A stretch of 64,000 nt of DNA from Thysanoteuthis rhombus. Its lineage: Eukaryota > Mollusca > Cephalopoda > Oegopsida > Thysanoteuthidae. Location of the stretch: positions 8,371,814-8,435,813 of the forward strand of contig OY735209.1 of assembly GCA_963457665.1 (NCBI GenBank). Direction: 5' to 3'. Under the pieces are notes generated by a model. It was not told the DNA's origin. It did no database searches and saw only the letters and a list, made by a program, of their open reading frames with translations. The position numbers and the translations under genes were made by a program. Below, in pieces: positions 8,501 through 22,384 of this stretch (its first letter is position 1; each line of letters starts with the position of its first letter).

Positions 8501-10617
8501 GGAGCATTTTTTCTTTTCATTTCATTCATTTCATTTTTTCTCTCCTCTATATAAAGTCCAAAAGCTGTATGAATAAATTTCTCAGAGTATTGAAGCAGGT
8601 TCTTAATGCTAAATGGGTACAATTTCCAAATGAGATTTTTCTTTTTCTTTAATCAAATAAAAAACTGGTTATTGGAAAAGCGTTTCCATTATTTTACCCG
8701 AGCCCTGTCCATAATAATCATCCTGTCAAAGTGGTTAGACAGTAAGTCTCACAATTTTTTGAAAGTTCAATCGATCTTTACCGAGAACTCTACAATTAGA
8801 TTCATGTTTCATTAACATCTGGCGTTTCAGATCTTATTTCGTCCAGTTTCTGTTTATTTTTGCCTCTGTCTTCGCGCTATAATCTCTCTTGAGACGCATT
8901 ATCCGACGCCATATTTAAAAACAAAAAAGAAATGTCTGTTTATTTTTTCAAAAGAAACATCGATCCTTGAGCCGAAGGAAAAATAAAGAAAAAGTGCACA
9001 TAACCGGAAGCTGTTATATCTGGGAAGTGGATTTGTTAACGATCTCAACCTTCCTGACTCTGACACCATCAGAAAAGATATATTCGTTCGTATACAGAGT
9101 AAATGTAATTATATAATTCAATAATCCATATTATTTTCCTATTTCGTTTCTTCTTTTCTATGTATAGACGTGATGCTTTCATTATATTTTCGAACGTCTG
9201 ACCCACAAAGTGGTCAAAGGGATGCTATAATATTTTGAGCATTGCTTTAGGCTAAATCGATATTAAACCACTGTAGCTGGCTGGTAAATTTATTCCTGAC
9301 GTATGCATAGGTTACGAGTTTAAATACTGACTAACCCAGTGTTGAAAATTTTTTTTAGTAAGGAGAGGCATTCTAAAATTCAGGGTGTGGTATGATCTTG
9401 TTTTATCTTATACACAATTAGATCTTTCGAGAAATTATTGATATATGTACACGTTCAGTGGCCCAACCAACGAGATACGCCTAAAAGTTCTTGGTGCCTT
9501 GAAAAAACACAGACCAAATACGGGGCTGGAAACTGGCATTTTTTTTTTTTTTGCTTGCTCATAATAGTTTCAATCCAATCCCAAACTGGATCAAAAGCTG
9601 TTATTCAAATTCATTCATGTCTTTATCGATCCATATTACGTGTTAAAAGATGGCAAGTGTATAATAAAAGGGTCTGAAGTGTTTTATTGAATTATCACTG
9701 TAGATATAACTCCGTCATTTATGCCATCTTATAATTCAATCAAACGGCTAATACAATTAGAATCTGGACCCATGACGGTCGGACAATGGAACTTGAACTT
9801 GTTTTGCCAAATGGATTCTGATTATAAAATTCAATGCGAGTTAAATTCTGTTGTCGTAAAAAAAAGTTCAACATGGTGAATTAAAATTCTACCTTGCAAG
9901 CAAATCAGCATCAAGCATGGCACAGTTCAGTCGGTTTTTGACGTGAAATTACTAACGCTCGAAGTGAGTATATGAATTCCTAAGTTTTGGGGACATATAA
10001 TTTCTAAGGTTTTCAAGAGGAGGAACACGAGCCCGGGTAAGAATTGGCGTCGGTCTTGGTGGATAGGCCCGAGAATATGCGCTGACTCATCCCTATTTCA
10101 TTTCATGAAATCTTCATGAATTATCATGTGTTTTCCAGTGTTGTTAGATTTGGTCTTTTGTACCGGGTATCGCCGGGTACCCCCGCTAGTTATATTGTAT
10201 ATTCCTGAAATGGTGAATTATTGTATCGACCTTACTGCAATAATGACAAAATACATAAATCATGTAGTTGATAAAAGCCGTGGTATATTCACGAGACCCG
10301 CTTGTAAATTATTTAAGAAATTGATAGATGTGACAGGCTCACGTTGAAGCACACACACATAGCAATCTCGCCTCATAGATAAATGAATGTTCATGGCATG
10401 TGAATGCTGAAAAGTTTACAAGTGCACTGAAGTATCAAATTCTCAGAAAGAAGGAAGTTGGTGTCGCTCGAATCTTCCTTGTGTAAAGGGTCTGCCTTGA
10501 AAATCAGCGTTTGAAATCCAGATAGTTTCCCTAGATTGAAACACTAACTGCTGACAATGGGGACATACCTGCGTTGAACCGAGACAAAAATAGTGCCCAA
10601 GAAGGTGTAGCTTGATT
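8501..10617. other. Unassigned DNA
   Basis: No gene or named repeat was recognised in about 2.1 kb. It includes T-rich patches (8505-8545, 9539-9553) and a GC-rich patch at 10155-10190 (TACCGGGTATCGCCGGGTAC). The 73-residue frame at 10126-10347 resembles no protein I know. Confidence 0.45.
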
Positions 10618-10706
10618 CTGTCACAAGGATGCAAGTTCAGATCCCCCAGTGCAAATCGAACTCGCTAGTAAGCAAGTTGCTAACCATCACAGTGCAAAGA
10701 GGCGCC
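10618..10706 (-). repeat. tRNA-derived SINE head, family G, copy 2
   Basis: The minus strand reads GGCGCCTCTTTGCACTGTGA, TGGTTAGCAACTTGCTTACT, AGCGAGTTCGATTTGCACTG. TGGTTAGCAA.. serves as an A box and GAGTTCGATTTGC as a B box. The spacing is short for a full tRNA, and the acceptor arm does not pair, so a SINE is preferred. Confidence 0.5.
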
Positions 10707-10719
10707 CATGAGATATGGA

Positions 10720-11822
10720 AAAACGCATGAAAATTCTTCGAGTAAAAAATAATGCTGATATTTGTGTTTGTATCTCGCCTCTGTCAAAGTCATTTCCTTC
10801 AAAAGTTTTTTGGTTTCTTTTCATGTGTCAAGTATTTGTCGTATTTACCCTCGAAGTTGTTTACTGTTTCTGTTATTGATATAGTTGAGGTCGAGTTGTT
10901 CTTGTGAGTTGTTTATCATCCTTTGGGAGAAGTTTTTTCAAGGGTTTTTTTTTTCAGTGAATTTTATAAATTTCGTTGTTGTTTCTTATGTTCATTGAAG
11001 AGAGCTTTTTTACAGGGACGTTATCTACGCCTTTTATCATTCCGAATGTTTGTATTGCGTCCTCTCTTATTCTTCTTTCATCTAGGATATGTATGATCTA
11101 GTTTTTGAAATCTGTCTTCATATGGGAGGTTTTTGAGTTCTGGGACCATTTCCGTTATCTTTCTTAGTATGTTTTCTGGTCTAGGTTTAGTTAAGTCCAA
11201 GTATGGTCTGATATGTGATGTGCATTGTATCCCAAAGGTTTTTTGAGTCTGATTAGTCGAACTTGGATCTTATAGTACCTGCTATTCAGCTTCAGTGTTA
11301 GACAGATAGATAGACAAATAGATAGATTGGTGGATGGATAGATAAATATGGACATACTCAAATAGTAACATGCAGCTCAATAGGTTTGTATCCTGACTGT
11401 TGGCTATCGGCTGAATTCTATTTGAAGTTTCCACGGTATAATTTTTGATCTATGTCATTGATATTACCTACAGAACTAATTGCGTTAATAAGAAGAGATA
11501 ATATAGAAAAATAAACATTTGTTGCATAAGATAAATGCTTTTATTCTCCTTCAGGCCACTGCTCTGAAGAGACATAGACAGGAAAAGATGAGGATAGATG
11601 AATATAAAGTCAGACAGTGAGACAGAGAGATTGATTGTCTGATTAGAAATATACAGAAAGAGTAAAGTAATTTTTTTTAGATATCGAGTTGGTATTATTG
11701 TAAATGGTCACCGTATTATAGCACCGATGAATGGTTATCTTGTGATAGTAACTTTCCAGTACTAGTTATTTAGCAAGCGCCCAGTATATTTAATACGTTT
11801 AGTTAGGGAAGTGCGATTTGTG
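10720..11822. other. Unassigned DNA with a short GATA-type patch
   Basis: 11299-11345 is a degenerate (GATA)n patch. Another short GATAGATA-like stretch is near 11590-11640. I recognise no gene here. Confidence 0.4.
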
Positions 11823-12690
11823 TTGTCGGGAACTGCCCACACAGTGAAATCGGCGACTCGAGTTCAAACTCCGATGAGGGCTATTTATGTTTATTTTAGC
11901 ACTGATGCCCTTGGAAAATGCATGAATCCATCTAAACTACCTCCTACGCGTAAAATAGTAGGAGAGATGTGACCATCTTGATAAGGCAACCAGTCTAGGA
12001 GGAGGGCAAATCTGATTCAGAACTGGGGAGTAGAGCCCCCTTCAAGGCGGTTTGAAGAACAATTTGGCGTCCTTCCGACAGCTCCTGCAGCCAAGTTGAT
12101 CCCTGATGTATCGCTCTCTTCTTCTCTCGGGACCGAAAGGGGGGATTTTGAAGACTGGATACCCCATGATCTCAACGGAAGGTTTTCCATAAGGTTCAGT
12201 CTTTCCGAAGGTCACAGCAGTCAGTGAGACTAGTTTACACATAACCTTTTTCTGAGAGGCCCCTCTATGAGATTATCACATTGATACTCGTTAAGCTTTG
12301 CTCAGTCTGGCACAAGGCCCAAACTGCTTGATCCTATTCATCCATCTAAGAACTGATCAGGTCCGAAGATCATTAATCTTGGTGATCAAACGAGAACCGG
12401 TGTTATGATCACGAGCACCTTTGTGCCGGGTAGTCGAGTAACCGACTAAATAAACGCCTCGTTGTTAGCGTAGAATTATTGAACGATCCTTTTGATGCCT
12501 GGTACAAGAAGCAACGGCTAATCCTGGGTTGCACAGCCGAGAACAACTTCCGTTGTTACGTCAATGGGACTTGTCTATGACTTCCGGTTGATGTCAAAGT
12601 GCCACTCGGCACTGAGCCAGTCGTGGGCAGTTGAAGCAGTAGAAAAATAGTGTGGTAGGCCACAGGAAATAATTCCCATGCTCGATCGAT
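11823..12690 (+). repeat. tRNA-derived SINE, family D, copy 2, with extended GC-richer 3' region
   Basis: The head has GGCGACTCGAGTTCAAACTC (B-box-like) at 11849-11868. GCATGAATCCATCT and AGGCAACCAGTCTAGGAGGA follow, in the same order as copies at 4015-4175 and 63285-63425. The sequence after 12030 is GC-richer than its surroundings, with stem-forming blocks (GGTAGTCGAGTAACCGACTA at 12429). It may be a long SINE/LINE tail or a second element. The boundary between them is not resolved. Confidence 0.55.
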
Positions 12691-12872
12691 AGGGACGAGA
12701 TGGAAAGCAGGTTTTTTTTTGTTACTTTTTAACGAGTCGGGACAATTACATCGAATATTTAATTGATTTGTATTTATTTATTAATACACCATTCATTTAG
12801 ACAGGTTTCTAGCCTGTATAGATGAAACGATTTCATGAAAGAGGATACGAAAAAATTTTGTCAACACACAAA

Positions 12873-12873
12873 C

Positions 12874-12912
<39 letters not shown>

Positions 12913-12923
12913 TATGTATATGA
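12873..12923. repeat. (TA)n array with ATGTAT interruptions
   Basis: An alternating A/T microsatellite with palindromic interruptions. Confidence 0.9.
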
Positions 12924-13073
12924 TATTTGTATACACTGTGTTTAAAAAATGAATGATGTAAAGTATAAAACAACATTCATATGCAATGCATTACGATAAT
13001 ACTCTGTATCAAATAACAAAGTACATGTAATATCACATAAGCTATGTATCATGTGATATCTGAAGAGAGATGG

Positions 13074-13140
13074 CGTTTGAGCAACACTGCCAGGGAGCGA
13101 TTTTAATATAACTGTTTCGTTTTTAGATCCCCGAAACGGT
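13074..13140. repeat. Dispersed repeat E, copy 1
   Basis: TGGCGTTTGAGCAACACTGC followed by an ATAACTGTTTCGTTTTTAGA block matches 47467-47530 (TGGTGTTTGAGCAGGACTGC, ATAACTGTTTTGTTTTCTTA). The homology may extend left by about 100 bp with lower identity. The family is unknown. Confidence 0.45.
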
Positions 13141-13295
13141 CACATGGTGAGCAACTGATAATTCTTTACAAATAGTACCATAATAGCAAATTATGTTCAA
13201 AGAACAAAATTACATGAATTATGTTAACAGGAATTGGGAAATGAATGACGGAAGGGGATAGTTTTTTTTCCATATATCTAGTGTTTGAAGCTGTG

Positions 13296-13820
<525 letters not shown>

Positions 13821-13826
<6 letters not shown>

Positions 13827-13866
13827 ATATATATATATACATATAATTATATATGTATATATATTA
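13821..13866. repeat. (TA)n array
   Basis: An alternating A/T tract with ATATAATTATATATG interruptions. It bounds the right side of the foldback element. Confidence 0.9.
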
Positions 13867-14213
13867 ACAATGTTAATATTTCATATGAGAATTCAGTACG
13901 AATATAACACACAATCTTATTTTGAATGAATCTGAACGATTTAAACCTTCTGACAAAGCAACAGTCAAGGATACCGTACATATTTTCTGTTGATACAAAC
14001 AACTTTCCTTGTCCAGCTTCTAAGATTCAACATTACACCACATTGCCCAACAAGGCCACTTGAATTATGATTCGAATAAGAATCCGTACTTGTCCACCTC
14101 AACATGTCATCAACAACTTGGTGATAACCTCTTTAGACCTCGTTGAAAACAGAGATAAAATATGATGGGCCCAATGTAAGAGAGAATCAAACATACACCC
14201 ATATATATGTTTG

Positions 14214-14236
14214 TATATGTGTGTGGGTGACTGTGT

Positions 14237-14282
<46 letters not shown>
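14214..14282. repeat. (TG)/(GA)n microsatellite
   Basis: GTGTGGGTGACTGTGTGGGT leads into about 40 bases of (GA)n. The frames through it are compositional. Confidence 0.9.
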
Positions 14283-14287
<5 letters not shown>

Positions 14288-14699
14288 CCAGAAAGTAACC
14301 AGCCATTTTTAAGTATCGTGAGAACCGTTTGCACATCATCGATTTTACTTCGCCTACAACCAGAAGGAACCTTATTGCACAATCGTAAACAGACACTCTG
14401 CCATGGGGTTGTTCAGTCAGCAGTGAGACACTATTGAGTGGATTCACGTACTGTATAGCCATTGTGTTCACAATAACCGAGTCTACCCATTTCTAACGTC
14501 TCGTGCAGGGTCAGATTTTGGGGGGGAGGGGGGTGATCTCATCAACTACGACTTGTCAGTCTCTGAGAGTCCAGATTTGATTCTCTACAAGTTTTGGCTT
14601 TTTTATCATTGAATGGAAGAAGATTTAGGTTCGTGGGACAGATTACGTGATCACGAGACCTGGTTTCATAATTCTGAGCAATAGCTCGGGTTCACGGTC

Positions 14700-14890
14700 A
14701 TTTTACGATGGATCAGCTCAGGAAAACGTTCCAACCATGATTGGAAACAATACACTTTTCCCTGACGATATCAGAAAACGGTCGAGTCTCTGACAGATGA
14801 GCTCGAAAAAAACGTCCCAACTGCGATTGAAAAAATATGCATCTTTATGACGTCATAAAAAATGGTCAGCTCTTCAACTGGAATAACGTC
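14700..14890. repeat. Diverged tandem dimer, unit about 90 bp
   Basis: Unit 1 (from about 14709) reads ATCAGCTCAGGAAAACGTTC, CAACCATGATTGGAAACAAT, ACACTTTTCCCTGACGATAT, CAGAAAACGGTC. Unit 2 (from about 14796) reads ATGAGCTCGAAAAAAACGTC, CCAACTGCGATTGAAAAAAT, ATGCATCTTTATGACGTCAT, AAAAAATGGTC. The blocks are collinear. A partial third unit may lie to the left (TTACGATGGATCAGC). No known family. Confidence 0.55.
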
Positions 14891-16275
14891 ATGAATACAT
14901 TTGAATTTGGGGGAGGATCCAGGTATATTTTCCCCATTGAGAGATATTTTCCCTACTTTGGGATAATAGTCCGAAAAATGGAAAATCGAAACTTACAGTT
15001 GTCTCCCCTGCACTTAAGATATAGATGGAGTAATTTTTATTCCGATTTCAGTTAGATGGTGGCGTTGTCAGAGGTTTGCGCTCGCCAGATGCTTTTTTGT
15101 TCAACATGTGGCTTCTTCATTCATCAACTGCAGCCGCAATTTTCTTTATTCGATGTTCAATATTGTAAACAAGATGACTGGATTAAAGCGAGTGATTTAT
15201 GGCTACAGAGTAAACAATTCATTCTGTCAATCGAAACCTGTAAAATGGTTATCAGGGAATTTTGTACGGTTCTTCCCCGGGAGAAAATTCTCAAGAAAAG
15301 TCCTAGGGGAAACACTGAAAGGATTGTCTTATAATCTGATTTCATTTTCTGTTTTGTAACTAGTGTCAGTTCAGGCAAAAGACAGGTGAACTGTTTTGTT
15401 CCTTTTCGGAGTTGAATAATATCATTAGTGTAATTAATACTTAATTTTTTTCATGTTAATCACGTAGGATTGAGATATTTTGTGTGACATACAGGCAAAA
15501 TACATTCTCAGCCGTTCATAGAAAATCATTACTTTTACAACCATTATCATCATCATCTACGAATTGCCTTCAAGCGATATCAGAGGAAAAAACAGATAAA
15601 CAATTTTTTCGAGATATCCTGTCTGTCCATTTGTCTTCAAGGTCGTTTGCACAATTCCTCGTGAATTCCCGTTCCCACTCAGTCGTGTATATTTTCACAA
15701 TATTTCCTAACCAATTTGCACCGTTCACTTATTATATAATAGAGAGTTCCATTTCTATCTTCGTGAAGACAAAATGTCTCATCCTGTAGCGTCCTATTTT
15801 GATTTTTAAACCGTTAGTTCTGGGTTTTTTTATCCAAGACTCTGTTTCCTTCTTCAAATGTCCTCTGCACAATTGTGCTCGGGTCTCTTCACCAGTTATT
15901 CCTTTTGTTTCTTTCTTAGATTCTCAATGGAGTTGTTTTTCGCCCAACTACCGTGTTTTTTTGTTTTTTCTCGATTAACGCATTAACACATATAACATAA
16001 CCAAGCTAATGCAAAAGATTTTAAAGTTTTTTTTTACTATTATAAGTAAATTGACTATCTATCTAGTCGTACTATCTTGATTATTTTTCATGTAATGCCT
16101 TGAAGTGATCCTTAACTTGACCGTGGAGCATTGTTCAGCAAAAGATCTCCAGCCCAAAACATACGCTTTTGATGGGTTCGATCACTCACATCAACTTCAT
16201 AAACTACTCAAATCATTGATCACTGCAACCCACGACACTCGTTTAAATTTTGCTGGGTTCAGCTCATTCAGGTTT
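14891..16275. other. Unassigned DNA
   Basis: About 1.4 kb with short open frames at 15056-15334 and 15484-15789 that resemble no protein family I recognise. They have no visible splice-linked partners. T-rich runs occur near 15950-16040. Confidence 0.4.
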
Positions 16276-17855
<1,580 letters not shown>

Positions 17856-17859
17856 TGAT

Positions 17860-17915
17860 GGGGAATCGGTTCTCTGAGCAGGAACAGCCGAAGCCGTAGC
17901 CAGTGTAAGGGTGCT
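17860..17915 (+). repeat. SINE 3'-region fragment
   Basis: GGGGAATCGGTTCTCTGAGC resembles the 5S-derived stretch at 7825-7845. GCCGAAGCCGTAGCCAGTGT then AAGGGT matches the tail strings at about 2147-2180 and 63490-63522. It is a short fragment with low certainty. Confidence 0.35.
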
Positions 17916-18384
17916 TTTTATAGTTCGATGTATAGAAAAGTTTCTAGTATCAATTCAAGCTCAATCTGACAATGTATAAGGCAACTTCGTTGGAAGAAAC
18001 TGCGAATAGTGCTCATTATTTTCCTAAATGGGTTCTGGGAGTAGACTTTCATTATGGTTATGGCGTGAGTAGATAATAAGATGTCACAAATGAGATTATT
18101 CCTTCACCCAGGCTACATAAAATCTAGGAAGCAAGCAGGGAACATGAAGATGCAAAATGAAAGTGATTTTATGGAGCTTTTGTACGGAGGTACGAGATGA
18201 ATAATCAAAAGATTGGACACAGGTTCAGATTAGGATTATTTGTTGATTAGAGGATTTCTTTTTATTGGTAATAAGTGGATGTAAAATTTGAACTGAACGC
18301 TATTTTTTTAAAGCTTCCACTCTTCAGCATTGATCCTAACAAGCTGCAATGGCGAAACATGTCAAATAAATGTTCCTGAATGTC

Positions 18385-18385
<1 letters not shown>
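17916..18385. other. Unassigned DNA
   Basis: Nothing recognised. Confidence 0.4.

Positions 18386-18387
<2 letters not shown>

Positions 18388-18439
<52 letters not shown>
18388..18439. repeat. (TA)n array
   Basis: About 50 bases of pure alternating TA. Confidence 0.95.
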
Positions 18440-18442
<3 letters not shown>

Positions 18443-18694
18443 AGATGGTTGATGACTTTCCGTCATCTGTTTTGTCACTGTATAGATATTGTTATGATCC
18501 AAATCAGAATTTCTCTTTGAGGTGCAGACATTATTTTATATTGAGATCAAACTGGAAAATTATGCCCCAACTATTTTCACAGAAAAAGTACTTAAATTCA
18601 AACTTGCATTTGCTGTTCATCTGTCTGAGTGTTACCTCTGTTGGTGCATTACTTGTCATTCAGCAGTCTTTTTTGTGAATAAATACTTCCACCC

Positions 18695-18787
18695 AGGGTA
18701 GCCAACTGAGATACGACTGTTTCAATTCCGGAAGTTGCTCTCAAATTTGAAAAAAATTTAAAGAAGACATCTCGATGGGCAACTCTG
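18695..18787. mobile_element. Small MITE, family F, copy 2
   Basis: Ends CAGGGTAGCCAACTGAGATA and ACATCTCGATGGGCAACTCTG are inverted repeats of each other with mismatches. The internal GAAGTTGCTCTCAAATTTGA block is a diverged inverse of the GAATTTGAGAGTGACTTCCA block in the copy at 57114-57295. The 93-bp unit has no coding capacity. Confidence 0.5.
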
Positions 18788-18897
18788 AACTTCTTTCCTT
18801 CTTTACATAGAAGTGTGTGTATTGTGTGTCATATGTGGAATCTGAGATAGTACAAGGTCCCCTACGAGATTTGTGAGTCAGCCATTGTCAACAATAA

Positions 18898-19228
18898 TAC
18901 AGTAGTTCCCCTTTATAACTCGGGTGTTGAGGTCCAAGAAAGACAACTACCTTATAACTGAACTGCTGGCAATCCGAAGTCAATTACGAGAGCCAAACCG
19001 TGACTTATGGTGTAGTCTTCGTCAAAACATGATTATATGTAAAGCACAATCTAATTATATATTGCAAATTGGAGAAACATAATATTTTAATCATACTAAG
19101 TAAATCTTTTAATGAAATCATGTTCTTATTCGTTGTTTTCTGGACTAGTGGGTGATATACCATCATCCGTCCGCCTTTAACCGTGAACCGTGATAAAGCA
19201 AACCGTGCTATATTGAGGGACCCATGTA
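18898..19228. mobile_element. Tigger/pogo-like MITE (Tc1/mariner superfamily)
   Basis: The left end TACAGTAGTTCCCCTTTATA and the right end, TATTGAGGGACCCATGTA, form inverted termini beginning with TA. The interior shows the diagnostic ATAACTCGG, GAACCGTGATAAAGCAAACC and GTGCTATATTGAGGGACC blocks of Tigger/pogo-type non-autonomous elements. At 331 bp it has no transposase frame. It is flanked by unassigned DNA. A TA target duplication is consistent but not independently provable here. Confidence 0.65.
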
Positions 19229-20105
19229 TTGTGACTAATTGTAGGAGTGACCAACTGCGACTCGTTGAAACTTAATGAGTGGCTCATGGGAATATGTTGT
19301 CTGAGTTTCTGTTTGCATAAAGTATATAACGAAGAAATTTGAGCTTCATAATCGCCAGGTTTGAACCATGGACCTCTTGATCGAAACGTACGTTTAATTT
19401 TCGTGTTTAGTGAAATATATTTAAGATTTTAAATCCTAATATCAATTCTAGATTTAAGCGTACTATTGTTTTTTCCTGTGGAGGAAAGTAATTTTTGCTC
19501 TCAAACTTCGGAAGTTCATCATATACAGCTCTTACATAAAGCAAGTTTGGCCACCCCTGGACTATGAAAACTTGTGACGAAGTCAACAAATCAAAGTATA
19601 ACCGCTAAGCGTAAAACTCACTAGTCTTGGATCAAACAGATACTACATATTTGGAAAACATCCGAAAGAACAAATGTAATTTGACTATAACGAAGTTACT
19701 AGTATCACCTAAAGGTAGAACAATTTTCGAAGCGTAATAGCTGACTACGACGTCGATATAACATCCTCCCACGTTTAAAACAGAGAGACGTACAAGGTGG
19801 GGCAAAATTAGCCGACCGATTCGATTATTTCGGGTCAGTTTTCTTTGAGTATGTGTGTGGGGGTTTTCAAATAGATGCAAACAAAGTGAAATAATGAACA
19901 CGCTGTGATCAAAAGAGTCAAACTGTTATAGATAAAAGGCGTACAGATAAATCTATCAAAATAGACTGGGAGCAGGCTTTGGTTGCCAAACGAAAAGATG
20001 TCCAGGTTTGAAACATTTCAAACGGACCAAAAGTATCAAACTACTGGCAGGGATCTAACAGAAACAGACAGACAGACAGAGTTTATTTGTGTTTTTGTGT
20101 GTGTG
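19229..20105. other. Unassigned DNA
   Basis: CAGGTTTGAACCATGGACC near 19359 is B-box-like without a clear A box. The short (CAGA)n near 20065 leads into the (GT)n array. No gene recognised. Confidence 0.4.
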
Positions 20106-20164
20106 TTTGGGTACGTGTGTGTGTGTGTGTGTGTGTGCGTGTGTGTGTGTGCGTGTGTGTGTGT
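20095..20164. repeat. (GT)n array
   Basis: GT dinucleotide array with GC interruptions (TGTGCGTGTG). Confidence 0.95.
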
Positions 20165-20439
20165 ATTCTAAGAAAAAGGTTTTCATAGCGAAAGTCGTGA
20201 AACTACTTATACCATACCAGACCGGTTATTACTAGTTAAGCCATTATTCATTAGTGGTTGTAAAGAAATTCTAAAGGTATAAACAGCAATATGTTTACAG
20301 TGGTGGTAGTAGTAGTGGGAGGAGGAGGGAAAGGAAGAGGAAAGTGAAGACAGTTCATCTGAAAATCTGATTATCAAAAAAAAACAAAAAATTAATCAAA
20401 GTAAGAGTACAATTTCCATCAACATTTCGTTCTAGGGTC

Positions 20440-20790
20440 TTCCCGTATGGTTATTTCTCTCTCACAAGTTTTGAATGAGTTTATTAAACATTTTAGCTAT
20501 AAAGTTAGCTTGAAATAGGACAGTTCAACCGATTTTAGCCCTTTCAAAGACAGTTTAAGCTAATAATAACGAATGATATTTGGTAACACTGCAAAAGAAC
20601 AAACGCTTGATCGGAATAAATGTTCTTTAAGGACGTCGCATATTCACCTTCTTTCTCTTTCTATTGTTTCATGTAACTGATTCCGACCGATCGACCGACT
20701 TATTGATCTAAAAGTGTCTAATAGAGATGCATGAACACATCTAAAAATGCACACAAACTAAACCAGAAATCCGAAAGAATTGAAATGTTC
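20440..20790. repeat. Dispersed repeat I, copy 1
   Basis: Ordered blocks AACATTTTAGCTATAAAGTT, AACGAATGATATTTGG, AACAAACGCTTGATCGGAAT, AAATGTTCTTTAA and GTGTCTAATAGAGATGCATG correspond to 44920-45240 (CATTTTTAGCTATAAATTTG, AACAAATGATATGCGG, ACAAACGTTTGAAACG, AGATGTTCTGTTAA, GCATCCAACAGAGACACG). The last block also appears at 42436-42460. The family is unknown. Confidence 0.5.
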
Positions 20791-20834
20791 AATTTATTTT
20801 GCGACACCCTGTTGAACTCTTTTCGACGAAATCA

Positions 20835-21549
20835 AGTCAACATTAGCAAATAAGGACATGAATATTGAAAAAGGTATTCAAGTCCTAAAAAACACAATAG
20901 TAATAGACGGTGAAACCTTGGGAGAACTTAAGGTATACGTATACTTAGGCAATACAATAAAACCACCGAAAGACCACGGAAATGAAACAAGACGACGCAG
21001 AACGATTGAATGGAAAGTACTTAGTATAAATAGAGACATACTGAGAAGCAGATAGCCAATATGCATTACATGTTGACTGAAAACAATGAATATACTTGCG
21101 ATGTACGTTGCACTGACTTTCACCAGTCACGAGTATACCTGTGTTTGACATTTAGCGGCCTGAGAAGAAAAATGTGATTTTTTCATTATTTTAAGCATTT
21201 AATCATGGTGTACCCGCTATGTTTTACAATTGGGAAATCTGGAACGTTACAAAACCACTCGAAATCAAACTCAGAATAGCTCAGAGGGCAATTGAAAGAG
21301 CAATATTAGGAATAACTCTTAGGGATTGAAGAAAAAAGATCAAGAGAAGGCCGGGGATGGAGGACATCTTTCGAGTAATTAAGCTGTAAACGTCGGAGAT
21401 ATGCGCCCGTGGGATAATAAACGCAGCAGGAAGAGACGAAACAGAGAGATGAAAAAGTTTGCTGGTAAGACACGGCAGAGACTAGCTTGATCAAGCTTGT
21501 CATAGAAAGAGATTGGGAAGGCGTTTGTCCAGGAGTGGAATTGTACTAA

Positions 21550-21582
<33 letters not shown>

Positions 21583-21583
21583 T
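20835..21583 (+). mobile_element. RTE-type LINE (lineage B), 3' part with (ATG)n tail
   Basis: Translation gives VLKNTIVIDGETLGELKVYV followed by YLGNTI, an RTE post-RT block (usual form: YLGQ). At 21237-21327 there is WNVTKPLEIKLRIAQRAIER followed by AILGITLRD. The frame is broken by stops, with a spacer between 21060 and 21230. A terminal W-rich block (GKAFVQEWNCTK) runs into an (ATG)n tail at 21551-21582. The AILGITLRD block marks a lineage distinct from the LNIT(W/E) elements elsewhere in the window. Confidence 0.75.
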
Positions 21584-21689
21584 ATAAAGTGCTTTGTGTG
21601 ACAGAGGCATGAGCGGTAACAACGACGCTTGAAAAATGTTTGGAAAGATGTTGAAACTGGCACAGAACGGGGAAATGACAGAAGATTGA

Positions 21690-21985
21690 ATGCTCCAAAG
21701 AATGAATGAAAAAAGAAACGAACTTATCAACATTTTCAGGGAAAGAAAACTTGGATATCTTGAGATTAGATAATATCTATATACCACTACCAGAAGGACA
21801 TATCGACGGAGAGAGAAACATTGGTCACCAAAGAGATAACTGGGATAACAACATCAAAGAAAAGACTGGATTGCAAGATAAATGTGCAGTAAGAACATCA
21901 ATGGACGAGAAAGAAGGATGGAGTCTTGAGTCATCAAACGTCAAAAAGGACCAAAACTGAGGAAGACGAAGAAGAAAAAGAAACC
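21690..21985 (+). mobile_element. LINE C-terminal fragment (third type)
   Basis: Frames read NELINIFRERKLGYL, then EGHIDGERNIG, WDNNIKEKTGL and a terminal basic stretch. These correspond to the R(K)LxYLGH, EGKxxGxRxxGR and W(L/M)xNI(K/R)xWTG blocks found at the very end of ORF2 in several LINE clades. Two frames are needed, so a frameshift lies between 21730 and 21790. It sits about 100 bp after the (ATG)n tail of the preceding RTE copy. Confidence 0.6.
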
Positions 21986-22384
21986 GATTTCCTGTGTGTT
22001 GAAATGTGTGAGTGTGCATGTCTAGAAACATATATAGATAGGTTTGCGTGAGAGTTCTATGTAGGTCTTTATGTACATAAGTTAGAGAGAAAGGATTGTG
22101 CACAATTTGGCCATTCAGAACATGAATGTATCTCAGAACAATGAAACAACAAGGGAGACAATCCATACATTTTTGCTGTGTGCAAATAACATCGATCGGA
22201 AAATAAAGAATGAGCCTCGTTCAGAGAGAAAAAAAAGGCGCAACAAAAAGCAACTAATAAAGATGAATGTAAAAAGCATTTTCTTTAGGGATAAAAATAA
22301 TCTATATTACTTTATCCAATATAAATTAGAATTTTTTAAAAAAGCAGAAAAATCTGACTGTCTACGACATACCAGTGATACCGA

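Noticed and set aside
15056-15359. Two overlapping 83-92 residue frames as a possible small gene
   Set aside because: No recognisable domain, no second exon or splice evidence, and overlapping frames are equally plausible.
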